A stretch of 64,000 nt of DNA from Ursus arctos (lineage: Eukaryota > Chordata > Mammalia > Carnivora > Ursidae), in assembly GCF_023065955.2 (NCBI RefSeq), contig NW_026622852.1, positions 11,486,423-11,550,422 on the forward strand, written 5' to 3'. The position numbers were made by a program, and so were the translations under genes. Shown in pieces: positions 10,801-24,700 of the stretch. Numbering within the stretch: position 1 is the first letter of the stretch; the number at the start of each line of letters is the position of its first letter. A model generated the notes under the pieces. That model searched no databases and had not been told where the DNA came from. It saw only the letters and a program-made list of their open reading frames with translations.

Positions 10801-13800
10801 GAACATAAGCATAAGATGTGTCTACTACACTAACAAATACAAGATGGGACAGGAACTGTCTTAGGTGCACTGTTTATAGCGGTGAACAAAAAAGCCCCTC
10901 CCTTCACAGAGACTTTATTAAGATCATCTTCACATCTTGTCTTTCCGTTGATAATTCAGAGAGGTGTGATGGTTTCTTTTTCATACTTTTTCTAGACCTT
11001 CCTTCTAATTCCTTCAGTAACTTCTTAGAGGTATACTTTTCCTCTGAGTATGTACAATAAAATTTCTTTTTTCTTAATTCTTAGTACTCCTCCTTTTAGT
11101 AAGTCCAGTTTGTTTTTCTTTACTCGTTTTCAGATAAGGAAAGATCTAGACAAATTCAGTATTTACTAGTGGTCCAGAGGTATGCCTTTTGTAAGATTTG
11201 TTTGTTGCTTACTTTGACACCAGTCGAGTTCCACGTTTCATATTTGCAACATTGGTGTACATTGATCTCATCTACTTTTCAGAAGGTGGTGTGGGGAAGC
11301 ACAGAGGAAGAAACTTATCTCAATAGTGTAAGGTGATGCTTCCACTCCGCTTACTGGGAGTATGCCCAGGACATAGCATGAGATGAGAAACAGGGATATG
11401 CTGGTCCCTTAGGTGATTTTTCATCCTCAGGTGCCTCATAGTATGAGTGTTTCCTTACTCTTGAGTATGTATTTTTCTTTTCTTTTTAAATATTTTATTC
11501 ATTTATATGAGGGAGGGAGAGAGAGTGAGAGAGAGCATGAGCGGGGTGGGGGTAGGAGCAGAGGGAGAAGAAGACTCCCCAGAAGCAGGGAGCCCATTGC
11601 GGGGCTTGATGAGATCATGACTGAGCCTAAGCAGATGCTTAACAGACTGAGCAACCCAGGCGCGCCTTGAATATATATTTTTTTCTGATTAAAGATACAT
11701 ATATTTTGTTCCACATGACCCTTAAATGCAACCCAAATACTGATCTTCTCTTTAAGAAATAACAAATGTCTTCTAGCATTGGAAGAGAAGTAAATTTGCT
11801 TTGTTTCACATTGCACTGAAAAATTGTATTTTTTTTATCCTCATCATGTCCCCATTCTAAATGCAACATTTACTTAGGTCTCCTGGCTAACATATATTTT
11901 GACTAAATACTCTGATAGAATTTTAGCCTATCTTCTTTGATAATTTTTACCAATGTTATTCTTGAAAAGTGGAAGTATTCAGCAAGCATTATTACTGTTG
12001 GTCTCCTCTCCCCTTCTCTTGTGAGCATTACATCTCATGCAGGCATTGTGCCATTATTGATTCTGTTTTTTCTCCTCTCCCGTTTTTGGGCTGTTACTTC
12101 AAATTTTCATTTTTTTCAAATAGTTACAGAAAGATGATGCTATAGTCCAAATATTTGTATCCACCCAAAATTAATATGTTGAAATCCTAATATATAATGT
12201 AATGGCGTTAGGAAGGGGCCTTTGGGAGGTGTTTAGGTCATGAGGATAGAGCCCTCATGAATGGGGTTAGTGTTCTTGTAAAAGAGACCTCCCAGAGCTC
12301 CCTAATGTCGTCTACCATGTGAAGATACCGCAAGAAGTCTACTACTAAGAAGAGGGCTCTTACTTGGCACTCTGATCTCTGACTTCCAGACCCTAGAACT
12401 AGGAGAAACCAATTTCTGTTGTTTGTAAACTACCCAGGGTATGCTGTTTTGTTATAGTGGTCAGAAAGGACTGAGACAGCTGGAGTATGTTCGGGTATCT
12501 CTGTGGGTGCAGGGGTTGTTGTTCTATTTGGAAAACAACATTCTAAGCGTATAGAAAGCAGAGCATTTCTCCCATATTAATCTTCATCCATCTTCAACAA
12601 CCATTAGCATATCTCTTTTGTTCCTTCTTTTAAGACTTATGAGAATGAATTATCAGTTTGAAGTTAGAGGTTTAAAAAGTTCCATTAAAAATACAGTCTC
12701 CAGAATACATATTATAAAGTGTATTTCTGTGAAATTTATCTCTATAAATAATTTTCTCTTCTAAGTGAACATACACAATATGCTCCAGTTTTATATGATG
12801 TATATCACAGAGGATTCACTACCACAGAACTCTGGAAACCTCTGTCCCAGAAGGGAGGTTCTCCCAGACCCTTAGTGCTGTCATTACTCACACCCCAGTT
12901 CGTTTGTCCTCCTCCTTACCAGTTGCACCCCGGATGGGTTAGAAGGAATGGTGTTCTCCTCATGTTGCTCTCCTTCCTTTTGGCTTTTATCCCTCCTATC
13001 TTTTCTTCAATCTGGATTAAAAGAGTCACAGGAATCCCAGCCCAAACCCCGGAGGTTGCAAACCAGTGGTGCTTTCAGGAACTCTGGTTTGGAAACTTAA
13101 CTTGCCTTTTGGGATTCCTTTGAATACATTTAAAGTTCTGTATAGTGTACTGTGAAAGGTCGACTTACCCACTATTCAAAACTGATAACTGTTGTTGGCA
13201 TCAGTACTTAGCAGTTCTCGGAGCTGAAGTGTAACTTACTTTCAATAAGTAGGTGGTACAATGTCTGTATATCCAAGGTTTTAATACTATCAAGTTATAA
13301 AAAAAATGGGTAAGTATTTGGCTTTGAAAGTCAGAGTCATTCTATCAATACTTTGTAGGTGTATGTGATAAATATTAAATACTTTATATGTTATTTCTTT
13401 TATTAATATGTTCACCTGCGGTAAAAAACAATAGATGAAAAAACTGGAAGTTGATCTCTAACCTTCGATGAACACAGTTATTTAGCTGAGATGATCTTTA
13501 TTCCTGCTTTTCTCTATTGATTGCTTGTTTTGCATAGGAAGGAGCTGCAGGAGCTGCAGAACCTTTACAAGCAGAACAGTGCGCACACAGCACAGCAGGC
13601 AGAGCTGATCCAGCAGCTCCAGGTTCTGAATATGGACACGCAGAAAGTCCTGAGGAACCAGGAAGATGTTCACACGGCCGAAAGTATATCATATCAAAAA
13701 GTATGCTTTTATTCTGTCATAAAAATGTAAATTTATATGTATGAACTTCTAAAAAATATATAGAATTCAATATTTTTCAATTTCAGCATTTCCTTATTAT

Positions 13801-16800
13801 TCCCCTTTATATGGTTCTTCAAAATTAAAAATGAAATATAACTCAACCTGGTAATATTGGAAATTTTGTGACTTTTCTTTATGGCCATTAAAGCTGAAAT
13901 ATTTAAAATATAGATGCAAATTTACTCTATAGGATATTGTGTTTATAAATTGGAATTTTGATATCTACTATAAAACATACCCTGAGTGTAGCCCCCAAAC
14001 CAGGAAGAACTTGGGGAATGGAATTACTCAGCCTTCTATTATGAGAAATTATTCATCAATTATGATTCTAGTTTATGACCTAAAGCAGTTTTTCATTATA
14101 GAATTTATGCATTATTTTATTGGCCAATTTGCACACACACAGATGGGTATGCTGATAAGGTCTTCAGGATCATATTTTCCAAGGATTTTTGTTTATTTTG
14201 TGTTTCTTTTAAGTAGTCATTTTACTTTACAGTTGTTTTAGGAACCTCTCAAGAAGGCTTACCCAGCTATTTAGGTAGGCTGACTGACTCAGCAACAATA
14301 ATTGTGGCTAGTAATTAAAAAGAAACCACTTTCATTGAATTCTTTATGTTTTGTGTAGTGTACCAAGTTATTTATAGAAATAATTTAGTTTCTGTATAGT
14401 CAATCTTAGAAGATTGATTTTCTTCCCTTATAATAGTTGAGGCAGCCAAGGCTTGGAAGTGGTTAAATAGTGCAATCTGTGTTGTTTTTTCTATTTAACT
14501 CTTCTCCTAAAAAAGGACCATGAAAACCCAATATCTATAATTAACATTTTTGTTAGTAATAATAGTAAATAACTATTAAGTAAACTTTAAACACATATAT
14601 TTTTAAAGATTTACTTACTTATTTGAGAGAGTGAGAGAGTGGGGGAGGAGGGGCAGCAGGAGAGGGAGATAAGCAGACTTTCCACTGAGCTTAGAGCTCC
14701 ACGTGGGGTCGGATCCCACAGCCGTGAGATCATGACCTGAGCCAAAATTAAGAGTGGGACACTCAACCGACTGCACCACTCAGGCACCCCTAAACACGTA
14801 GTTTTAAATAATGCTTTGGAACAGAGGTTTTCACTCTGTATTCTGTATTCCTCGAGTTGCCCTCAAGATGTGGGTGATATCAGGTGAAAGGGTAGTAGTG
14901 CCTGTTCTCTCCACTTCGAAGAGAGCAGCTTCACCTTTTTGTTTTGTATGGTAGGATTGCCCATTATGCTTTTGCTTCTAAACCAGGCTCCACTGCTAAA
15001 ATGACTTGAAAAATTGGATATTATTAGTAACTTTAATTTTTTTCATGTTTTTCACTTGTATATTTACCTCAAACATTTCTCTCTCAATTTTTGCTTGAAA
15101 GTCCCCACCTATGGCAATTTATATTCAAATAATGTCTTTAAAGTTGCTTGGTAATAAGTCTCATAACTCTTTTATGTGCTAATAATTCTTTTTCTGTTTC
15201 TACTCTCAGCAAGAAAGAACTTGGTAAAGAGGAAGAAAAAAATAGTGTTTCCTTTGCTGTTTCATTTTTCAGTCTTGTGTTCTAAGAAATTTTTTTAGTT
15301 GCTTAACTAAAAATTTGAGACAAAATGTTTCAGCCTTAATTCTATTTTTCATTGATTTTTCCTTAGCGACCTCTGCAGAGCAATCATCTCTTTTATAACC
15401 TGCCTGAAAACTTTTACAGATTCTACATAATTTCAAACAACTGAATACTTAAACATTTTTAATTAAATAATTGTTACCAAAGTACTGCACGCTTGTGATA
15501 AACTTTCAAATAACACAGAAGTGTATGAAACAAAAAAATTGTCTTCTGCACTCCTCCCTGAAGCCCTTGCCCCAGCAGTAACCACTCTTAGTATTTGAAT
15601 GTATCCGAGAGTTTCTCTAGAAGAACAGAATATTTTTAAGTTATCTTCTTTGTTAAATACACAAACATTACAAGAATACATTATTATAAGATATTGAAAT
15701 AATACTGTAGAAGTCCTGATAGTGCTAGTCTAACAGATTCGAATACCCTTCCACTCACCCCAACTCATTTCATCCTCTCCCCAGGGGTAATCGTTTGAGT
15801 AGTCCTTCCAGATTTTCATGCATTAGATATTTTGTGTGTATATACGTACACACATACCACAAATCTAGTCATATTATAATTTTAATATTTATTAACTTAC
15901 ACTATACTTATTGTTCTTTAATGTCATTTTTTCAAATAATATGCCTTGAATTTTTTTTTGACAATCCATGGAGCTCTGGCTCTCCTTCTGCTCCTCTTTG
16001 TCCTCCAGTATGAGGATATATAGTGTGGATTTACAGTCTAGTTTGATGATTATTAAGGTCTCCCTCTCCAACTTTTTGTTCTTATAAACTTGTCCACAGA
16101 AGATGTTTCCCCTCTCTTCTCTAGCATCATTTTTCCCCCTGATGGACCATTCCTTACCACGTACAAATAGGCTGATTTGGGGGAAAGAACAAAACACACG
16201 ACAAAAAACATGTATTGACCTCACTATATTCCTTTTCTTCCCTTCCTTCTCCTTCTTTTCTTTCCCAGCAGTATTCCTTGAAAGACTTAAGTTGTCTCAA
16301 AGTTCACTTCTCCTTTTCTCTCTTGAACCAGCTCCAGTCAAATGTTTGTCCCTTTCCCTCTGCTAATATTTCTCTTCGGAATTACCGGTGACCTCCACAT
16401 CACTCAGTTCAATGATCTTATATCAATCTTGATCTTATTTAACTTATCAGCAATGTGTGTCTCAGTTGATGACTCTCCTTGCCTTGAAATACCTTCTTTT
16501 TTTTTCCCTCCTGGCTTGTGGGCACCTGCAGCTGTGTCGCTTTCTTCCTTCAGTTCTAGCTGTTCTCCATGTCACCTCAATGTTATAATGTCTCAGGCCC
16601 AAATCTTAGGATGTCTTTTTCCCCCCCGTGTTTAAACTCACACCGTAGGTAATTTTATCCAGTCACCTAGGCTTTCAGAATCAAAACTGTCCCTCAAATT
16701 GGGTTATCTACTCTGGATCCCTTCCCTGAACTTTAGGAAAGAGTATACGTAATTGTCTCCTTAACATTGCTTAACTTGGATGCCCCGTAGGCATCTCAGA

Positions 16801-18740
16801 CTTTACATCTTCAAAACTAAACTCTTGTGCACTCTACCTTCAATACATGCTTGAAATTCTGCTACTTTTGCCATCCGTGCTGTCACCATTCTGTCCAAAC
16901 CACTATCATGTATTACATGGACTACTGCAGTAGTTTCCCACTTTGTTTCTCTGCTCCTGACTTTATCCCCTTTGAGTCCATTCTCAACACAGATGCCTGG
17001 ATGTTCTGGCTACAGCTTAGCAAGTCAAATTAAATCCTTCCTTTCTTCAGCTCTCTCCAGTGGTTTCCTGCCTCATAAAAGTAAAAACCCAAGTTCTTGC
17101 TACAACCTAGGAGACTGTACATGATCTGACTCTGCATCACCTCTCTGATCTCATCTTTGCCTTCTCTTCCTTCTCCTTAATCTCTCCATTGCAGCCACAC
17201 TTAATTCTGTTTTTTCCCTTGAACATCCAGGTATTCTTCAACGTCAAAGTCTTTGTGCTTGGTTTCACTGCCTGAAAGCTCTCCCCACTGTTATCTTCAT
17301 AGGTAACCTTTTAACTGCCTTTATTCTTTACCTCTTACAGCCTAAAATCTAATTGATCACTGATATTGAGTAGAGGAGTAAGAATGGTGTATGTTGTAAT
17401 GGTAGAAGTACATACCTGGGGCCTGTTCTTATCCTAGGTTAGGAATAAGAGACTCTCTTGATGAAGTGATATCAGTGATATTTATTCTGAGAAGATAAGG
17501 CATCAGTGAAACAAATTAGTTTCTTAAAACTCTTCTTATATGAACTCTACCTCAAGCCATAAATTCCCTAGCCAAAATCGTTACTAAATTTGGAGAGGTA
17601 GAGCCTATCACTCCAGTTTGGAGAACTTGTCATAATTGCAGCCTTGATCTGGGATACTTTTTGAAATCTTACACACGTTTCCCCAGCATTATGACCATCC
17701 ACTCCAAGAATCATTCCAGATAATGAGAGAGGTGATGAGAATATGTTTTGCTTATGAATAGTATAGAAGCAGAAAAAAAAGAGCAAACTGACATTACTGC
17801 TTTAAAGATCTGACTTACTTTCCTCTGTGTTTAGTCTCTTTTTTGTCCTGTCTTTTCTCCACTTTGAATTCCTTTTTCCTCTTTTACTTGTTCCTCAAAA
17901 TATACCTCCTGGAGGTGTGGTGTAGGAAACTTAACTGATTTTTAACTTGATGCTCATTCTGAAGTTTTAATTCTCATTGTAGTATTTTAATTTGAAAGTT
18001 ATTTTAGGTCCTTATAGTCATTCACTCATAAGGTTTTTAAAAATTTTTTTTATTTTTCAAGATTTTATTTATTCATTTGATAGAGAGACAGAGAGAGAGA
18101 GCACAAGCAGTGGGACAGGCAGAGGGAGAGGGAGAAGCAGACTCCCTGCTGAGCTGGGAGCCTGATGTGGGGCTTGATCCCAGGACCTGGGGATCATGAC
18201 CCGAGCTGAAGGCAGATGCTTAACCATCTGAGCTACCCAGGTGCCCCTTTTCATAAGGTTTTTATTAGTATACTCAACTACACTCAATTCAGAAGTCCTT
18301 GATTATTTATTTATATTTTGTAAATTTTGCCTGTGGTTAGTAAACATTACAATTATTTTCCCTTGGTAGTCTATGTGTAAATAGTCATTTACAAAAATAA
18401 AAAAAAAATTTTTATAATTCCATCTCCAAGAGGCGAATACTGTCAACATTTGGAATATTTCCCTTCAGTTTTTTAAAATGCATTTTGACATATCTGTGGA
18501 TACACTAATATCTTTTACTTCATTACTTTACTACATTATAAAAACAATATCATGACATATAACTACTTTGGAAATAATAATTTATTTAACCATATTTCCA
18601 GTGTCGATAATGTTTGTTGTTAGCATTTTTTACTATTGTTTTTTTTAATTTTTTAATATTGTAAATAAAGCTGCAATGAACATCTTTGTTGTCAGTTCAG
18701 ACTATAGTATTTATTAGAGAATATTGAATATGCAGACATA

Positions 18741-18780
<40 letters not shown>

Positions 18781-21700
18781 GCCAGGAAACCATTCCTTTT
18801 ATGAAAAAGCCAGTAAGGACATATTAATGGTGTACAATTTAGTCTTAGTTCATACATAAAGATAGTTTTGTTTAAGTTATTAAATGTTGAGAATGCACAG
18901 GGGATCATGAAGTTTGAAGGAGACTTGCCTTCCACATGAGAAATGATCGGAAATGTTAAATTATTGAAACTTAAGGAGTTGTGTACAATGATATCACACT
19001 TCAGATAGTGCAATTTAAAAAAATCATAGATGTTTATTTGAATGTAAGAGTATTTTTAAACTTTTATAGGCATATTTTTCTATCTTCATTTAAATATCAT
19101 TCTAGCCCATTTAATATTTTAACTCTTTGGGTGAGTAAATGGTTCTGAATGGTGTAGAAATATGGAGAAACTAGGAATACAAGTAGAAAGGCTATCCAGT
19201 TGGGGCATAATCATAAATAAAGAATATAAAATTTTACTATAAGCCAGGGAGAATTTGTGTTTCCATTTATACACATTATTTTAGAAATGTATTATGTAGA
19301 TTGAGGTACTAATTCAGTCATGTACAGCAACCATATAATAATGGTTAACGTTTGTTGAGCTTATTGTGTATTAGCAACTGGGGAAAGGCCTTTTGTTTCA
19401 CTGTTTAAGTTTCACACCAACCCTATGTGGTATATTATTATTCCTTATTATTTTATAGATCAAGTGGCCAAGGCTTAGAGTATTGTCGGAAAGTGGTAGA
19501 ATTCAAATCTACGTAATCTTGGTTTCAGAATCCACAACCTTAAACTCTGTTAAAGCCCACTGTATAGTTCCATTATACGTAGAATAATGTGGTCTTATCT
19601 TTAAAGGATTCTGTAAATAGATTCTATAAACTTGCATTTTTCATTCTATCAAAATTCTTTCAATGTTCAGTAATTTTGATGGTGGAAAATTTATCTTGAT
19701 ATCTAAGTTAAATGTTACTTAAAAGATTCCATTGCTGGACACCTGGCTGACTCAGTCATTAGAGCATGTGACTCTGGATCTCAGGGTCGTGAATTCCAAC
19801 CCCACATTGGGTGTAGAGCTTACTTAAAAAAAAAAAAAAAAGATTCCATTGCATTCTTTTTGGTGAAAAGGGATCCTTGTATGTTACCATCCTTGGTGAA
19901 AAGGGCCCCCACCATTCTTCTTTAGCCACTCATTCTCCTGGTTATAAAAATTTGGTTTCTTGGGGCTCCTGGGTGGCTCAGTCATTAAGTGTCTGCCTTT
20001 GGCCCAGGACGTGATCCCAGGGTCCTGGGATTGAGCCCTGCATCGGGCTCCTCTGCTAGGAGCCTGCTTCTTCCTCTCCCACTCCCCCTGCTTGTGTTTC
20101 CTCTCTCGCTGGCTGTCTCTCTCTGTCAAATAAATAAATAAAAAAATCTTAAAAAAAAATTTGGTTTCTTTTCTTTTGCTATGGTGTTGCAATTTTTAAT
20201 TTTTTTGACTTTTTGTTTTTTTTTTTATTAGATATGGTTTTTTTCCCCAAAAAATATATTACTGGTGGAGTTCAAGATGCTGAAATTTGTGAATGATCAC
20301 ACTGCTTTATTTATCAAAACTAAACAGTATGCTACTGTTTAGACCTCTAGTGTTCACTTCCATCAAATTTATTCATTCTATTCCTGAAGCATTTTACTTA
20401 ATACTTAAGTTTATTACTTGTCCACATGTATTTTTCTGATTTTTTCAAATAAATTTGAGTAACCTAATGATCCATGCAACAAGATGAAATTGTTTACTTA
20501 AAAGTAAGATTTTCAAATATATTTTCACGTTAATTTTATTCCTTACAATTAATAATTGGGGCTTAGCTGTAATGCTCAGGAGTTGAATAAAATATTACAC
20601 TAATAGTTTATCTCCTGTTCTTACTAAACTTACTTTTAGAAAAGTAAGTTAGATCTTCTTAACTTACTGTTTCTAATGGGGTTTCTTTTTCCTCTTTCTC
20701 TCAATTCTCTCTTACTCACTTTTTTTTTTTGCTTTCCCTCCCATTTCTCCTCCTTTCTCCAATTTATTAAGTTGATTTATTTCATAGTATTCATTTCATT
20801 ATCAGAAAAGATAAAATCAGTTGCCCTTAGTGGTAGGTTGAGGGGAACATGTATGGGAGACAAAGATGAAGAGAAAAAACTGAAGAAAACTTTGAGCACA
20901 GGGAAGGGGTGGAGTCAAATTTACCCAGAGGTCCCCATAACAAATCATTAGTCTCATACACAAAACCTAATAATGTGGAGGACTTCTCTGGAAGAGACAC
21001 CCCCATCAGGAGAAATAAAAGTAAGCTAGTGTGTTTTCTTCCTCTGAGCTTATAGCCATCTGTCTAAGTTTTGATTGTTTTTCTACCTTTGCTCATCATT
21101 TATGTATATGTGTGATTTAACTATAGATGGGGATTGTATCAACATTTATAACTTCCAGACCATCTAACATGTTTGAGGTACTAGATATGTGTTTTATCAC
21201 TTTTTCTTCTATTTGATGATAATTATATGACACAAGCAATATCAATTTGGGAAAATAAGGAGTTGTGTTATACATTCTTTTAATTTAAACTGCATGTTAA
21301 ATCACAGGGTTTTTTTTTTCTCATTCTGCTACAAACAGAGTTTTCAATGGAAGAATTTATTATCTCAGTCACAGTAGCAAATGGTATACTTACTAAATAA
21401 GGAAAATTTTATTCTTTAAGCCATTGAGTCACAGAGCATATGCACTTCCAAGATTGTTAAGGTTAATAAAATATCTTCTTCCTTCACACTAATAAAAATA
21501 AGGGAAGACGAGTACTTCGATATAAGTCCCTGAAAATTAAAGGACTTGGAGTTTGGGGTCCTATTCCTGGAGGTAATTTGCTTTCTGTCCCCTGGAATTC
21601 CTCTTAACTTTTTAAACTTCAATTTCTTCAACAGAAAATAGCATGAAGAATAGTAAGCATCCTGGATTATGGATTATAATGATTAATACTTGTATAGATG

Positions 21701-24700
21701 GAAATGTATGATTAAATGTTTTCATAGGCCAGAATCTTGGAAAAAATTCAGATCCATTTTTCCTTTTTGGACTATTAGAGGAAAGAAACTGTAGAGAAAA
21801 GAGCCTCTCTGAAAACTGTCGTAAGCAATTGTTATTGCTAATAAAGAAAAAGTTACTAACTCCAATGCCTAAACCAATGCAGATGAGTTAATTTGTTATA
21901 TTACCTAATTTACTCACTTGAGAACTTTTTTGACCCACTCTACACTTCTTAATGGGATGAGAATAAAATGGTATTTAATGGGGGACTGGAACATCCTAAA
22001 CCTTTGTGTTCTTGCAGGATCTCCTAGAGAAATAAACCTTCTATTACCGTGAGGCATTGTCACCCCAAAACACTTTAGAAATAAAAATAGACTTAGCCTC
22101 CCTGGAGCCTTTTTTGTAGCCAAGTTTACTGATGGCGTGGGGCCTTGAATTAAATATGTCTGGGGGGCTCTCTTTGCTCCCTGCACTCTAAGTCTACAAC
22201 TGAGTGGTCTTATTGCTACTGATAAGTGAAGTTCAATCAGCCATCAAAGAAAATAGGCAAGTAGGAAATGTGTATTTGGAGTAAGAACTAAGGAATAAGA
22301 GAGTTTGTCCCAATTCCTGGGGCAGAGCTGATCTAGATCATCTGTTCCAGGCTTTCTTGATTCTTTTCCACCTGCTGCTTGGAAGGATGGGTATTTTCAG
22401 AGAAAGACAGAGTTTGCCTCAGTGTCTAGAGTTGCCCACTGGTCATATCAGATCAGGCCAGGGCAGCTGAATAGGAGTACACCTGTGTAAATTGCATGGC
22501 AGAGAGAGCAAAGTGGAGAACACGAGAAGAGAATAGTTAGTCTTCCATTTTTACAGAGGTAGGAAAGAAGGGAGACGTGAGAGGAGACAAGAGAAGAGAC
22601 ATTAAGACAGAGCCTTCTTTCATTTATGAATAGGCCCAGAGCCTTGTAACTGTGAAGGAAGATCCCAAGACATGACACCCAAAGAAAATATACCACACCC
22701 TTGGCACTAATAGTCAGTAAATTGGTCCTCAATCCTGACCACACATTCTTCCTGTACTTTGAGCAGTGGAAGGGAAACTATGAGTTTTTCTTTGTCAACA
22801 CAATGTTCATGAGATTCTCAAATAATTGAAATCTATAAATTCTTTTTTTTCATCTATTTTTAAGTTGAGGTATAATTAGGTATTTGTAAATTCTTTAATA
22901 TTTTAAATATTTAAATATTTATTTTTTGTATTATTTTCTTCCAGAAAGATTCATTTGTGCTGGTTAAAAGCCAGCTAATATTACTAAGGCATACAATTAA
23001 GAGAGAAAGTAGTTAAATAATCTTTTAACTGAGTAAGTGTGTATGCTGTTAGGCAGACCTTCATTCATCCTAGCTTGAAATCTCTAGACAGCCTAGCTCT
23101 TGTCTCCAGATTTTGTTTTTTTTATTTTCTACCTGAACTCAATCATGAAAGCAGCAGCACAGCACAGGTAGGTCACTCTAAGGCCCACTCTGTTCCCTTC
23201 ATTATTCCTTAAAGTGGTCAGGTTCCTACTCTCTCTTCCCTCCTAGATTGATGGTATCAACTGTGGACAGGACATTGGACATACTCCCTGGTCTAAAGGT
23301 AACTGGGAGGGAAAGTACAAATTCATGTCCTGAAATTCTATGTAAATCATTAGGGCAACTTTCCTTTATAAAAATTGCTTAGACTTTGGCTATAAGGTGA
23401 AATGGATTATTTGAAATATCTATAATAATATAGTATAATCCCTTATAGCACATAAAAAGTATATTGAGCCTGTTGTGTCAGAGGAATGGCTTGGTGAATC
23501 TTGTTTTTATGACAAGGTATGTGTCTGAAAAAAGCATTAAGAAAAGAAGTTTTAAAGCCTTATTAAATTTTACACTTTAAAAAATTAAAGTATAGAATAC
23601 ATACAGAAAAGGACTCTGCCATCTTTTGTGTGGTTAAGTTTCTTCCCTTGAGGCAAGGCCAGCTAATGGAAGATTCTCCCAATCTTCGATTAGATGAGCA
23701 AACCCAAAAAACTAGTGTATTAGCTACATACTTTTGAACTTGGGAATTTCGCAAACTCCCCAATTTGAGCAAAAACCCTGAGGGATTTTGCTTTTGTTAT
23801 AAGATCTCACTATCTCACTGTTAGCCTTATTAAAAAAAAAAAAAAAGCCTTAATTCTTGGGTCACTTTCCCAGTGTCATCAGCAAATACACATTCTTTCT
23901 GTAAATTAGTTACCACAAATTGAATTATGCCTCATATCACAAGCGTAAGTTAGGAGTTTCATCACCAAGTAAGTTCACGAGTATTGGAGGAGTACCACTG
24001 TTAACCATATGTGACTCTGCACGAAGCCACTTGTATACACATACCATATGCTTTCTCACAGTTTTAATAAACTCTAGTGTTAAATTTTTAAGTTCGTGCT
24101 TCCTTGAGTTAAAAAATTGAAAGTCATCTATCATGCCTTCAGAATATTGCTTCTGTTTTGTCGCACTCTGTTGAAGGTCTTCAGTGATCCCCTGTTGCCT
24201 CCAGGAGCAAGTCCACCTTCCTTATCCTGGCAATCAGGAGTCTACACTCTGTCTACGGTCTTACTGCCTGACTGTCTCTTGCTATGCCTTCTGCCCCCCA
24301 CCTCCTCTGCTGCAGCCGTAGATGCTAATTTATACTAAATGGGAATGTATCAGTCAAACTTAATGAACTCTCAATGACTCTTGGTTTTTCTTTCAAATGT
24401 ACATATTAGGTTCAGTTGGGCTGATAGATCTTATGCTCCCTTTCTGTCCCTTCCTGTAACTGCACATAATGTTTTCACATTTCTGCCACCTTTGGAATTA
24501 CTTTTTGTTTTCATTCAGTTCCTATAATAGTATCATAGTTCAGTTCAGGTCCTTTCTTTTACATATAGTCCTCTAAGTTGAATATAACTAGCTTAAAGTG
24601 TTTTCATCCTCCTTAGGAATTTAGCACACTTTTCCTGTATTACACTGACCAATAATACATATTGCCTTTTTAACATTAATTGTAGTTTTATGTTGATATT

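Larger units (their letters stand above)
4894..13537 (+). other. CNTLN: CNTLN intron, 8.6 kb, GC-AG type
   Basis: Starts GCAAGTA and ends CATAG. 4900-7790 is AT-rich with short TA/CA-rich patches (5440-5660, 5700-5790) and nothing else I can name. 7795-8800 holds old L1 pieces around unassigned sequence. 8800-11460 has no feature I can assign, though 9600-10600 may contain a decayed interspersed repeat. After the SINE and LTR, 12490-13530 looks unique. Confidence 0.85.

Noticed and set aside
11413..11670. Arg/Gly/Glu-rich open frame
   Set aside because: Falls over an antisense Can-SINE; the same kind of peptide appears at every such SINE (42237-42533, 55586-55798, 18069-18287).
19736..20154. 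Possible tRNA genes from A/B-box-like sequence
   Set aside because: The boxes belong to tRNA-derived SINE heads with A-tails and target-site duplications.
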